64,000 nucleotides of DNA from Ptiloglossa arizonensis. Its lineage: Eukaryota > Arthropoda > Insecta > Hymenoptera > Colletidae. Positions 50,301 to 61,859 of the stretch are shown here, piece after piece. The notes beneath the pieces are model-generated. The model had not been told where the DNA came from. It did no database searches and worked only from the letters and a program-made list of their open reading frames with translations. A program made the translations under genes and the position numbers. Every line of letters starts with the position of its first letter. Position 1 is the first letter of the stretch. The DNA lies in assembly GCF_051014685.1 (NCBI RefSeq), contig NW_027478716.1, positions 1-64,000 of the forward strand, in the 5' to 3' direction.

Positions 50301-52890
50301 AACGGATTGACCGATCCGCAAAATTCCTGTTGCATCTGAAAGTAGAAACTCGCCCGATTAAAACGGTATGCGTAGTTTTCCCCTAGGCCGTTCCAGTTAT
50401 TCGTTTCGAGCATCAGAACTGCGAAAATTTTAAGTTTCTCAAGCGTTTCTTACCTCCAAAATGCCATATCTCGCGAACGAATTGACCAAACCGCAAAATT
50501 TCTGTTGCATCTGAAAGTAGAAACTCGCCCGATTACAACGGTAGGTGTAGTTTTCCCCTAGGCCGTTCTAGTTATTCGTTTCGAGCATCAGAACTGCGAA
50601 AATTTTGAGTTTCTCAAGCGTTTCTTACCTTCAAACTGCCATATCTCGCGAACGGATTGACCGATCCGCAAAATTTCTGTTGCATCTGAAAGTAGAAACT
50701 CGCCCGATTACAACGGTATGCCCACTTTTCCCCTAGGCCGTTCTAGTTATTCGTTTCAAGCATCCGAACTGCGCAAATTTGGAGTTTCTCAAGCGTTTCT
50801 TACCTTCAAACTGCCATATCTCGCCAACGGATTGACCGATCCGCAAAATTTCTGTTGCATCTGAAAGTAGAAACTCTCCCGACTACAACGGTATGCGCAC
50901 TTTTTCCCTTGGCCGTTCTAGTTATTCGTTTCGAGCATCAGAACTGCGAAAATTTTGAGTTTCTCAAGCGTTTCTTGCATCCAAACTGCCATATCTCGCG
51001 AACGGATTGACCAATCCGCAAAATTTCTGTTGCATCTGAAAGTAGACACTCGCCCGATTACAACGGTATGCGTACTTTTCCCCTAGGCCGTTCTAGTTAC
51101 TCGTTTCTAGCATCAGAACTGCAAAAATTTCGAGTTTCTCAAGCGTTTCTTGCATCCAAACTGCCATATCTCGCGAACGGATTGACCGATCCGCAAAATT
51201 TCTGTTGCATCTTAAAGTAGAAGCTCGCCCGATTACAACGGTATGCCCACTTTTCCCCTAGGCCGTTCTAGTCATTCGTTTCGAGCATCAGAAATGCGAA
51301 AATATTGAGTGTCTCAAGCGTTTCTTACCTTCAAACTGCCATATCTCGCGAACGGATTGACCGATCCGCAAAATTTCTGTTGCATCTGAAAGTAGAGTCT
51401 CGCCCGATTACAACGGTATGCGCCGTTTTCCCCTAAGCCGTTATAGTTATTCGTTTCGAGCATCAGAACTGCGAAAATTTTGAGTTTCTCAAGCGTTTCT
51501 TACATCCAAACGGCCATATCTCGCTAACGGATTGACCAATCCGCAAAATTTCTGTTGCATCTGAAAGTAGACACTCGCCCGATTACAACGGTATGCGTAC
51601 TTTTCCCCTAGGCCGTTCTAGTTACTCGTTTCTAGCATCAGAACTGCGAAAATTTCGAGTTTCTCAAGCGTTTCTTGCATCCAAACTGCCATATCTCGCG
51701 AACGGATTGACCGATCCGCAAAATTTCTGTTGCATCTTAAAGTAGAAACTCGCCCGATTACAACGGTATGCCCACTTTTCCCCTAGGCCGTTCTAGTTAT
51801 TCGTTTCGAGCATCAGAACTGCGAAAATTTTGAGTTTCTCAAGCGTTTCTTACATCCAAACGGCCATATCTCGCGAACGGATTGACCGATCCGCAAAATT
51901 TCTGTTGCATCTGAAAGTAGAAACTCGCCCGATTAAAACGGTATGCGTAGTTTTCCCCTAGGCCGTTCCAGTTATTCGTTTCGAGCATCAGAACTGCGAA
52001 AATTTTGAGTTTCTCAAGCGTTTCTTACTTCCAAACTGCCACATCTCGCGAACGGATCGACCAATCCGCAAAATTTCTGTTGCATCTGAAAGTAGAATCT
52101 CGCCCGATTACAACGGTATGCCCACTTTTCCCCTAGGCCGTTCTAGTTATTCGTTTCAAGCATCCGAACTGCGCAAATTTTGAGTTTCTCAAGCGTTTCT
52201 TACCTTCAAACTGCCATATCTCGCGAACGGATTGACCGATCCGCAAAATTTCTGTTGCATCTGAAGGTAGAAACTCTCCCGACTACAACGGTATGCGCAC
52301 TTTTTCCCTTGGCCGTTCTAGTTATTCGTTTCGAGCATCAGAACTGCGAAAATTTTGAGTTTCTCAAGCGTTTCTTGCATCCAAACTGCCATATCTCGCG
52401 AACGGATTGACCGATCCGCAAAATTCCTGTTGCATCTGAAAGTAGAAACTCGCCCGATTAAAACGGTATGCGTAGTTTTCCCCTAGGCCGTTCCAGTTAT
52501 TCGTTTCGAGCATCAGAACTGCGAAAATTTTAAGTTTCTCAAGCGTTTCTTACCTCCAAAATGCCATATCTCGCGAACGAATTGACCAAACCGCAAAATT
52601 TCTGTTGCATCTGAAAGTAGAAACTCGCCCGATTACAACGGTAGGTGTAGTTTTCCCCTAGGCCGTTCTAGTTATTCGTTTCGAGCATCAGAACTGCGAA
52701 AATTTTGAGTTTCTCAAGCGTTTCTTACTTCCAAACTGCCACATCTCGCGAACGAATTGACCAAACCGCAAAATTTCTGTTGCATCTGAAAGTAGAAACT
52801 CGCCCGATTACAACGGTAGGTGTAGTTTTCCCCTAGGCCGTTCTAGTTATTCGTTTCGAGCATCAGAACTGCGAAAATTTTGAGTTTCTC
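47390..52890 (+). repeat. HOR region with units of 11, 12 and 13 monomers
   Basis: AAATTCCTGTTGC, otherwise unseen, lies at 48221, 50321 and 52421: two exact steps of 2100 bp (12 monomers). AGTAGAGTCTCG lies at 47191, 49116 and 51391: steps of 11 and 13 monomers. The block order is thus constant, with one monomer gained or lost between units. Private changes include GTCTACAACGG (48781) and GCGCCGTTTTCC (51420). The rare marker type of the left domain (CTCCAAAATGCC, GAATTGACCAAACC) is now a regular member of each unit (47651, 49751, 50451, 52551). Confidence 0.82.
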
Positions 52891-52970
52891 AAGCGTTTCT
52901 TACTTCCAAACTGCCACATCTCGCGAACGGATCGACTAATCCGCAAAATTTCTGTTGCATCTGAAAGTAG
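52621..52970 (+). repeat. One-monomer expansion with a chimeric monomer
   Basis: 52621-52795 and 52796-52970 share the GGTAGGTGTAG, TTACTTCC and CCACATCTCGCG signatures. The first then switches to GAATTGACCAAACC, which elsewhere follows CCAAAATGCCATATCTC. The second keeps GGATCGAC. The first monomer therefore joins two types within a few bases of 52750, the signature of an in-register exchange inside a monomer. Confidence 0.75.
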
Positions 52971-55545
52971 AAACTCGCCCGATTTCAGCGGTATGCGTAG
53001 TTTTCCCCTAGGCCGTTCCAGTTATTCGTTTCGAGCATCAGAACTGCGCAAATTTTGAGTTTCTCAAGCGTTTCTTACCTTCAAACTGCCATATCTCGCG
53101 AACGGATTGACCGATCCGCAAAATTTCTGTTGCATCTGAAAGTAGAATCTCGCCCGATTACAACGGTATGCGCCCTTTTCCCCTAGGCCGTTCTAGTTAC
53201 TCGTTTCTAGCATCAGAACTGCGAAAATTTCGAGTTTCTCAAGCGTTTCTTGCATCCAAACTGCCATATCTCGCGAACGGATTGACCGATCCGCAAAGTT
53301 TCTGTTGCATCTTAAAGTAGAAACTCGCCCGATTACAACGGTATGCCCACTTTTCCCCTAGGCCGTTCTAGTTATTCGTTTCGAGCATCAGAACTGCGAA
53401 AATTTTGAGTTTCTCAAGCGTTTCTTACATCCAAACGGCCATATCTCGCGAACGGATTGACCGATCCGCAAAATTTCTGTTGCATCTGAAAGTAGAAACT
53501 CGCCCGATTAAAATGGTATGCGTAGTTTTCCCCTAGGCCGTTCCAGTTATTCGTTTCGAGCATCAGAACTGCGAAAATTTTGAGTTTCTCAAGCGTTTCT
53601 TACCTCCAAAATGCCATATCTCGCGAACGAATTGACCAAACCGCAAAATTTCTGTTGCATCTGAAAGTAGAAACTCGCCCGATTACAACGGTAGGTGTAG
53701 TTTTCCCCTAGGCCGTTCTAGTTATTCGTTTCGAGCATCAGAACTGCGAAAATTTTGAGTTTCTCAAGCGTTTCTTACTTCCAAACTGCCACATCTCGCG
53801 AACGGATCGACCAATCCGCAAAATTTCTGTTGCATCTGAAAGTAGACACTCGCCCGATTACAACGGTATGCGCCCTTTTCCCCTACCCCGTTATAGTTAT
53901 TCGTTTCGAGCATCAGAACTGCGAAAATTTTGAGTTTCTCAAGCGTTTCTTACATCCAAACGGCCATATCTCGCGAACGGATTGACCAATCCGCAAAATT
54001 TCTGTTGCATCTGAAAGTAGACACTCGCCCGATTACAACGGTATGCGCCCTTTTCCCCTAAGCCGTTATAGTTATTCGTTTCGAGCATCAGAACTGCGAA
54101 AATTTTGAGTTTCTCAAGCGTTTCTTACATCCAAACGGCCATATCTCGCTAACGTATTGACCAATCCGCAAAATTTCTGTTGCATCTGAAAGTAGACACT
54201 CGCCCGATTACAACGGTATGCGTACTTTTCCCCTAGGCCGTTCTAGTTACTCGTTTCTAGCATCAGAACTGCGAAAATTTCGAGTTTCTCAAGCGTTTCT
54301 TGCATCCAAACTGCCATATCTCGCGAACGGATTGACCGATCCGCAAAATTTCTGTTGCATCTTAAAGTAGAAACTCGCCCGATTACAACGGTATGCCCAC
54401 TTTTCCCCTAGGCCGTTCTAGTTATTCGTTTCGAGCATCAGAACTGCGAAAATTTTGAGTTTCTCAAGCGTTTCTTACATCCAAACGGCCATATCTCGCG
54501 AACGGATTGACCGATCCGCAAAATTTCTGTTGCATCTGAAAGTAGAAACTCGCCCGATTAAAACGGTATGCGTAGTTTTCCCCTAGGCCGTTCCAGTTAT
54601 TCGTTTCGAGCATCAGAACTGCGAAAATTTTGAGTTTCTCAAGCGTTTCTTACCTCCAAAATGCCATATCTCGCGAACGAATTGACCAAACCGCAAAATT
54701 TCTGTTGCATCTGAAAGTAGAAACTCGCCCGATTACAACGGTAGGTGTAGTTTTCCCCTAGGCCGTTCTAGTTATTCGTTTCGAGCATCAGAACTGCGAA
54801 AATTTTGAGTTTCTCAAGCGTTTCTTACTTCCAAACTGCCACATCTCGCGAACGGATCGACCAATCCGCAAAATTTCTGTTGCATCTGAAAGTAGAAACT
54901 CTCCCGACTACAACGGTATGCGCACTTTTTCCCTTGGCCGTTCTAGTTATTCGTTTCGAGCATCAGAACTGCGAAAATTTTGAGTTTCTCAAGCGTTTCT
55001 TGCATCCAAACTGCCATATCTCGCGAACGGATTGACCGATCCGCAAAATTTCTGTTGCATCTGAAAGTAGAAACTCGCCCGATTAAAACGGTATGCGTAG
55101 TTTTCCCCTAGGCCGTTCCAGTTATTCGTTTCGAGCATCAGAACTGCGAAAATTTTAAGTTTCTCAAGCGTTTCTTACCTCCAAAATGCCATATCTCGCG
55201 AACGAATTGACCAAACCGCAAAATTTCTGTTGCATCTGAAAGTAGAAACTCGCCCGATTACAACGGTAGGTGTAGTTTTCCCCTAGGCCGTTCTAGTTAT
55301 TCGTTTCGAGCATCAGAACTGCGAAAATTTTGAGTTTCTCAAGCGTTTCTTACCTTCAAACTGCCATATCTCGCGAACGGATTGACCGATCCGCAAAATT
55401 TGTGTTGCATCTGAAAGTAGAATCTCGCCCGATTACAACGGTATGCGCCCTTTTCCCCTACGCCGTTATAGTTATTCGTTTCGAGCATCAGAACTGCGAA
55501 AATTTTGAATTTCTCAAGCGTTTCTTACTTCCAAACTGCCACATC
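52890..55545 (+). repeat. 15-monomer HOR, copy 1 (2625-bp unit)
   Basis: First of three consecutive copies. Diagnostic rare variants at exact 2625-bp steps: ATCGACTAATCC with GATTTCAGCGG (52931), CCGCAAAGTTTCTG (53291), GATTAAAATGG (53510) and CGCTAACGTATTG (54147). Two differences from the later copies are visible: TACCCCGTTATAG at 53885 where they read TACGCCG, and CAACGGTATG at 54032 where they read CAACGATATG. The start is set by the point where the offset match fails, near 52840-52890. Confidence 0.88.
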
Positions 55546-58170
55546 TCGCGAACGGATCGACTAATCCGCAAAATTTCTGTTGCATCTGAAAGTAGAAACT
55601 CGCCCGATTTCAGCGGTATGCGTAGTTTTCCCCTAGGCCGTTCCAGTTATTCGTTTCGAGCATCAGAACTGCGCAAATTTTGAGTTTCTCAAGCGTTTCT
55701 TACCTTCAAACTGCCATATCTCGCGAACGGATTGACCGATCCGCAAAATTTCTGTTGCATCTGAAAGTAGAATCTCGCCCGATTACAACGGTATGCGCCC
55801 TTTTCCCCTAGGCCGTTCTAGTTACTCGTTTCTAGCATCAGAACTGCGAAAATTTCGAGTTTCTCAAGCGTTTCTTGCATCCAAACTGCCATATCTCGCG
55901 AACGGATTGACCGATCCGCAAAGTTTCTGTTGCATCTTAAAGTAGAAACTCGCCCGATTACAACGGTATGCCCACTTTTCCCCTAGGCCGTTCTAGTTAT
56001 TCGTTTCGAGCATCAGAACTGCGAAAATTTTGAGTTTCTCAAGCGTTTCTTACATCCAAACGGCCATATCTCGCGAACGGATTGACCGATCCGCAAAATT
56101 TCTGTTGCATCTGAAAGTAGAAACTCGCCCGATTAAAATGGTATGCGTAGTTTTCCCCTAGGCCGTTCCAGTTATTCGTTTCGAGCATCAGAACTGCGAA
56201 AATTTTGAGTTTCTCAAGCGTTTCTTACCTCCAAAATGCCATATCTCGCGAACGAATTGACCAAACCGCAAAATTTCTGTTGCATCTGAAAGTAGAAACT
56301 CGCCCGATTACAACGGTAGGTGTAGTTTTCCCCTAGGCCGTTCTAGTTATTCGTTTCGAGCATCAGAACTGCGAAAATTTTGAGTTTCTCAAGCGTTTCT
56401 TACTTCCAAACTGCCACATCTCGCGAACGGATCGACCAATCCGCAAAATTTCTGTTGCATCTGAAAGTAGACACTCGCCCGATTACAACGGTATGCGCCC
56501 TTTTCCCCTACGCCGTTATAGTTATTCGTTTCGAGCATCAGAACTGCGAAAATTTTGAGTTTCTCAAGCGTTTCTTACATCCAAACGGCCATATCTCGCG
56601 AACGGATTGACCAATCCGCAAAATTTCTGTTGCATCTGAAAGTAGACACTCGCCCGATTACAACGATATGCGCCCTTTTCCCCTAAGCCGTTATAGTTAT
56701 TCGTTTCGAGCATCAGAACTGCGAAAATTTTGAGTTTCTCAAGCGTTTCTTACATCCAAACGGCCATATCTCGCTAACGTATTGACCAATCCGCAAAATT
56801 TCTGTTGCATCTGAAAGTAGACACTCGCCCGATTACAACGGTATGCGTACTTTTCCCCTAGGCCGTTCTAGTTACTCGTTTCTAGCATCAGAACTGCGAA
56901 AATTTCGAGTTTCTCAAGCGTTTCTTGCATCCAAACTGCCATATCTCGCGAACGGATTGACCGATCCGCAAAATTTCTGTTGCATCTTAAAGTAGAAACT
57001 CGCCCGATTACAACGGTATGCCCACTTTTCCCCTAGGCCGTTCTAGTTATTCGTTTCGAGCATCAGAACTGCGAAAATTTTGAGTTTCTCAAGCGTTTCT
57101 TACATCCAAACGGCCATATCTCGCGAACGGATTGACCGATCCGCAAAATTTCTGTTGCATCTGAAAGTAGAAACTCGCCCGATTAAAACGGTATGCGTAG
57201 TTTTCCCCTAGGCCGTTCCAGTTATTCGTTTCGAGCATCAGAACTGCGAAAATTTTGAGTTTCTCAAGCGTTTCTTACCTCCAAAATGCCATATCTCGCG
57301 AACGAATTGACCAAACCGCAAAATTTCTGTTGCATCTGAAAGTAGAAACTCGCCCGATTACAACGGTAGGTGTAGTTTTCCCCTAGGCCGTTCTAGTTAT
57401 TCGTTTCGAGCATCAGAACTGCGAAAATTTTGAGTTTCTCAAGCGTTTCTTACTTCCAAACTGCCACATCTCGCGAACGGATCGACCAATCCGCAAAATT
57501 TCTGTTGCATCTGAAAGTAGAAACTCTCCCGACTACAACGGTATGCGCACTTTTTCCCTTGGCCGTTCTAGTTATTCGTTTCGAGCATCAGAACTGCGAA
57601 AATTTTGAGTTTCTCAAGCGTTTCTTGCATCCAAACTGCCATATCTCGCGAACGGATTGACCGATCCGCAAAATTTCTGTTGCATCTGAAAGTAGAAACT
57701 CGCCCGATTAAAACGGTATGCGTAGTTTTCCCCTAGGCCGTTCCAGTTATTCGTTTCGAGCATCAGAACTGCGAAAATTTTAAGTTTCTCAAGCGTTTCT
57801 TACCTCCAAAATGCCATATCTCGCGAACGAATTGACCAAACCGCAAAATTTCTGTTGCATCTGAAAGTAGAAACTCGCCCGATTACAACGGTAGGTGTAG
57901 TTTTCCCCTAGGCCGTTCTAGTTATTCGTTTCGAGCATCAGAACTGCGAAAATTTTGAGTTTCTCAAGCGTTTCTTACCTTCAAACTGCCATATCTCGCG
58001 AACGGATTGACCGATCCGCAAAATTTGTGTTGCATCTGAAAGTAGAATCTCGCCCGATTACAACGGTATGCGCCCTTTTCCCCTACGCCGTTATAGTTAT
58101 TCGTTTCGAGCATCAGAACTGCGAAAATTTTGAATTTCTCAAGCGTTTCTTACTTCCAAACTGCCACATC
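55546..58170 (+). repeat. 15-monomer HOR, copy 2
   Basis: Exactly 2625 bp. Markers: CGACTAATCC (55559), CCGCAAAGTT (55916), AACGTATTG (56776), AAATTTGTGTTGC (58022). Comparison with copy 3 over more than 2 kb shows no difference by eye, including shared novelties such as CAACGATATG (56662 and 59287). Copies 2 and 3 are therefore the closest relatives in the window. Confidence 0.88.
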
Positions 58171-60335
58171 TCGCGAACGGATCGACTAATCCGCAAAATT
58201 TCTGTTGCATCTGAAAGTAGAAACTCGCCCGATTTCAGCGGTATGCGTAGTTTTCCCCTAGGCCGTTCCAGTTATTCGTTTCGAGCATCAGAACTGCGCA
58301 AATTTTGAGTTTCTCAAGCGTTTCTTACCTTCAAACTGCCATATCTCGCGAACGGATTGACCGATCCGCAAAATTTCTGTTGCATCTGAAAGTAGAATCT
58401 CGCCCGATTACAACGGTATGCGCCCTTTTCCCCTAGGCCGTTCTAGTTACTCGTTTCTAGCATCAGAACTGCGAAAATTTCGAGTTTCTCAAGCGTTTCT
58501 TGCATCCAAACTGCCATATCTCGCGAACGGATTGACCGATCCGCAAAGTTTCTGTTGCATCTTAAAGTAGAAACTCGCCCGATTACAACGGTATGCCCAC
58601 TTTTCCCCTAGGCCGTTCTAGTTATTCGTTTCGAGCATCAGAACTGCGAAAATTTTGAGTTTCTCAAGCGTTTCTTACATCCAAACGGCCATATCTCGCG
58701 AACGGATTGACCGATCCGCAAAATTTCTGTTGCATCTGAAAGTAGAAACTCGCCCGATTAAAATGGTATGCGTAGTTTTCCCCTAGGCCGTTCCAGTTAT
58801 TCGTTTCGAGCATCAGAACTGCGAAAATTTTGAGTTTCTCAAGCGTTTCTTACCTCCAAAATGCCATATCTCGCGAACGAATTGACCAAACCGCAAAATT
58901 TCTGTTGCATCTGAAAGTAGAAACTCGCCCGATTACAACGGTAGGTGTAGTTTTCCCCTAGGCCGTTCTAGTTATTCGTTTCGAGCATCAGAACTGCGAA
59001 AATTTTGAGTTTCTCAAGCGTTTCTTACTTCCAAACTGCCACATCTCGCGAACGGATCGACCAATCCGCAAAATTTCTGTTGCATCTGAAAGTAGACACT
59101 CGCCCGATTACAACGGTATGCGCCCTTTTCCCCTACGCCGTTATAGTTATTCGTTTCGAGCATCAGAACTGCGAAAATTTTGAGTTTCTCAAGCGTTTCT
59201 TACATCCAAACGGCCATATCTCGCGAACGGATTGACCAATCCGCAAAATTTCTGTTGCATCTGAAAGTAGACACTCGCCCGATTACAACGATATGCGCCC
59301 TTTTCCCCTAAGCCGTTATAGTTATTCGTTTCGAGCATCAGAACTGCGAAAATTTTGAGTTTCTCAAGCGTTTCTTACATCCAAACGGCCATATCTCGCT
59401 AACGTATTGACCAATCCGCAAAATTTCTGTTGCATCTGAAAGTAGACACTCGCCCGATTACAACGGTATGCGTACTTTTCCCCTAGGCCGTTCTAGTTAC
59501 TCGTTTCTAGCATCAGAACTGCGAAAATTTCGAGTTTCTCAAGCGTTTCTTGCATCCAAACTGCCATATCTCGCGAACGGATTGACCGATCCGCAAAATT
59601 TCTGTTGCATCTTAAAGTAGAAACTCGCCCGATTACAACGGTATGCCCACTTTTCCCCTAGGCCGTTCTAGTTATTCGTTTCGAGCATCAGAACTGCGAA
59701 AATTTTGAGTTTCTCAAGCGTTTCTTACATCCAAACGGCCATATCTCGCGAACGGATTGACCGATCCGCAAAATTTCTGTTGCATCTGAAAGTAGAAACT
59801 CGCCCGATTAAAACGGTATGCGTAGTTTTCCCCTAGGCCGTTCCAGTTATTCGTTTCGAGCATCAGAACTGCGAAAATTTTGAGTTTCTCAAGCGTTTCT
59901 TACCTCCAAAATGCCATATCTCGCGAACGAATTGACCAAACCGCAAAATTTCTGTTGCATCTGAAAGTAGAAACTCGCCCGATTACAACGGTAGGTGTAG
60001 TTTTCCCCTAGGCCGTTCTAGTTATTCGTTTCGAGCATCAGAACTGCGAAAATTTTGAGTTTCTCAAGCGTTTCTTACTTCCAAACTGCCACATCTCGCG
60101 AACGGATCGACTAATCCGCAAAATTTCTGTTGCATCTGAAAGTAGAAACTCGCCCGATTTCAGCGGTATGCGTAGTTTTCCCCTAGGCCGTTCCAGTTAT
60201 TCGTTTCGAGCATCAGAACTGCGCAAATTTTGAGTTTCTCAAGCGTTTCTTACCTTCAAACTGCCATATCTCGCGAACGGATTGACCGATCCGCAAAATT
60301 TCTGTTGCATCTGAAAGTAGAATCTCGCCCGATTA
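58171..60335 (+). repeat. 15-monomer HOR, copy 3, truncated by an internal four-monomer loss
   Basis: This follows copy 2 at +2625. The next CGACTAATCC monomer then comes after 1925 bp instead of 2625 (58181 to 60106), so four monomers are missing. A chimeric monomer near 60320-60340 joins GTAGAATCTCG to GATTAAAACGGTATGCGTAG, two halves that normally belong to different monomer types. Beyond it the order no longer follows the 15-monomer unit. Confidence 0.82.
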
Positions 60336-61859
60336 AAACGGTATGCGTAGTTTTCCCCTAGGCCGTTCCAGTTATTCGTTTCGAGCATCAGAACTGCGAA
60401 AATTTTGAGTTTCTCAAGCGTTTCTTACCTCCAAAATGCCATATCTCGCGAACGAATTGACCAAACCGCAAAATTTCTGTTGCATCTGAAAGTAGAAACT
60501 CGCCCGATTACAACGGTAGGTGTAGTTTTCCCCTAGGCCGTTCTAGTTATTCGTTTCGAGCATCAGAACTGCGAAAATTTTGAGTTTCTCAAGCGTTTCT
60601 TACTTCCAAACTGCCACATCTCGCGAACGGATCGACCAATCCGCAAAATTTCTGTTGCATCTGAAAGTAGACACTCGCCCGATTACAACGGTATGCGCCC
60701 TTTTCCCCTACGCCGTTATAGTTATTCGTTTCGAGCATCAGAACTGCGAAAATTTTGAGTTTCTCAAGCGTTTCTTACATCCAAACGGCCATATCTCGCG
60801 AACGGATTGACCAATCCGCAAAATTTCTGTTGCATCTGAAAGTAGACACTCGCCCGATTACAACGGTATGCGCCCTTTTCCCCTACGCCGTTATAGTTAT
60901 TCGTTTCGAGCATCAGAACTGCGAAAATTTTGAGTTTCTCAAGCGTTTCTTACATCCAAACGGCCATATCTCGCGAACGGATTGACCAATCCGCAAAATT
61001 TCTGTTGCATCTGAAAGTAGACACTCGCCCGATTACAACGGTATGCGTACTTCTCCCCTAGGCCGTTCTAGTTATTCGTTTCAAGCATCCGAACTGCGCA
61101 AATTTTGAGTTTCTCAAGCGTTTTTTACCTTCAAACTGCCATATCTCGCGAACGGATTGACCGATCCGCAAAATTTCTGTTGCATCTGAAAGTAGAAACT
61201 CTCCCGACTACAACGGTATGCGCACTTTTTCCCTTGGCCGTTCTAGTTATTCGTTTCGTGCATCAGAACTGCGAAAATTTTGAGTTTCTCAAGCGTTTCT
61301 TGCATCCAAACTGCCATATCTCGCGAACGGATTGACCGATCCGCAAAATTTCTGTTGCATCTGAAAGTAGAAACTCGCCCGATTACAACGGTATGCGTAC
61401 TTCTCCCCTAGGCCGTTCTAGTCATTCGTTTCGAGCATCAGAAATGCGAAAATATTGAGTTTCTCAAGCGTTTCTTACCTTCAAACTGCCATATCTCGCG
61501 AACGGATTGAACGATCCGCAAAATTTCTGTTGCATCTGAAAGTAGAATCTCGCCCGATTACAACGGTATGCGCCCTTTTCCCCTACGCCGTTATAGTTAT
61601 TCGTTTCGAGCATCAGAACTGCGAAAATTTTGAGTTTCTCAAGCGTTTCTTACATCCAAACGGCCATATCTCGCGAACGGATTCACCAATCCGCAAAATT
61701 TCTGTTGCATCTGAAAGTAGACACTCGCCCGATTACAACGGTATGCGTACTTTTCCCCTAGGCCGTTCTAGTTACTCGTTTCTAGCATCAGAACTGCGAA
61801 AATTTCGAGTTTCTCAAGCGTTTCTTGCATCCAAACTGCCATATCTCGCGAACGGATTG
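60336..61859 (+). repeat. Right-end mosaic segment
   Basis: Satellite only. It mixes the types of the 15-monomer HOR (GGTAGGTGTAG, CCACATCTC) with the CTCTCCCGACTAC and GAAATGCGAAAATATTG types of the 38-47 kb mosaic. It contains the doubled monomer 60661-61010. Private changes: GCGTTTTTTACC (61120), TTTCGTGCATC (61256) and GGATTCACC (61680). Confidence 0.7.
60661..61010 (+). repeat. Identical single-monomer tandem duplication
   Basis: 60661-60835 and 60836-61010 carry the same monomer (GTAGACACTCG, TATGCGCCC, TACGCCGTTATAG, TACATCCAAACGGCC, GATTGACCAATCC) with no difference that I can see. In the 15-monomer HOR this monomer stands once. It is the cleanest example of one-monomer unequal exchange in the window. 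Confidence 0.85.
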
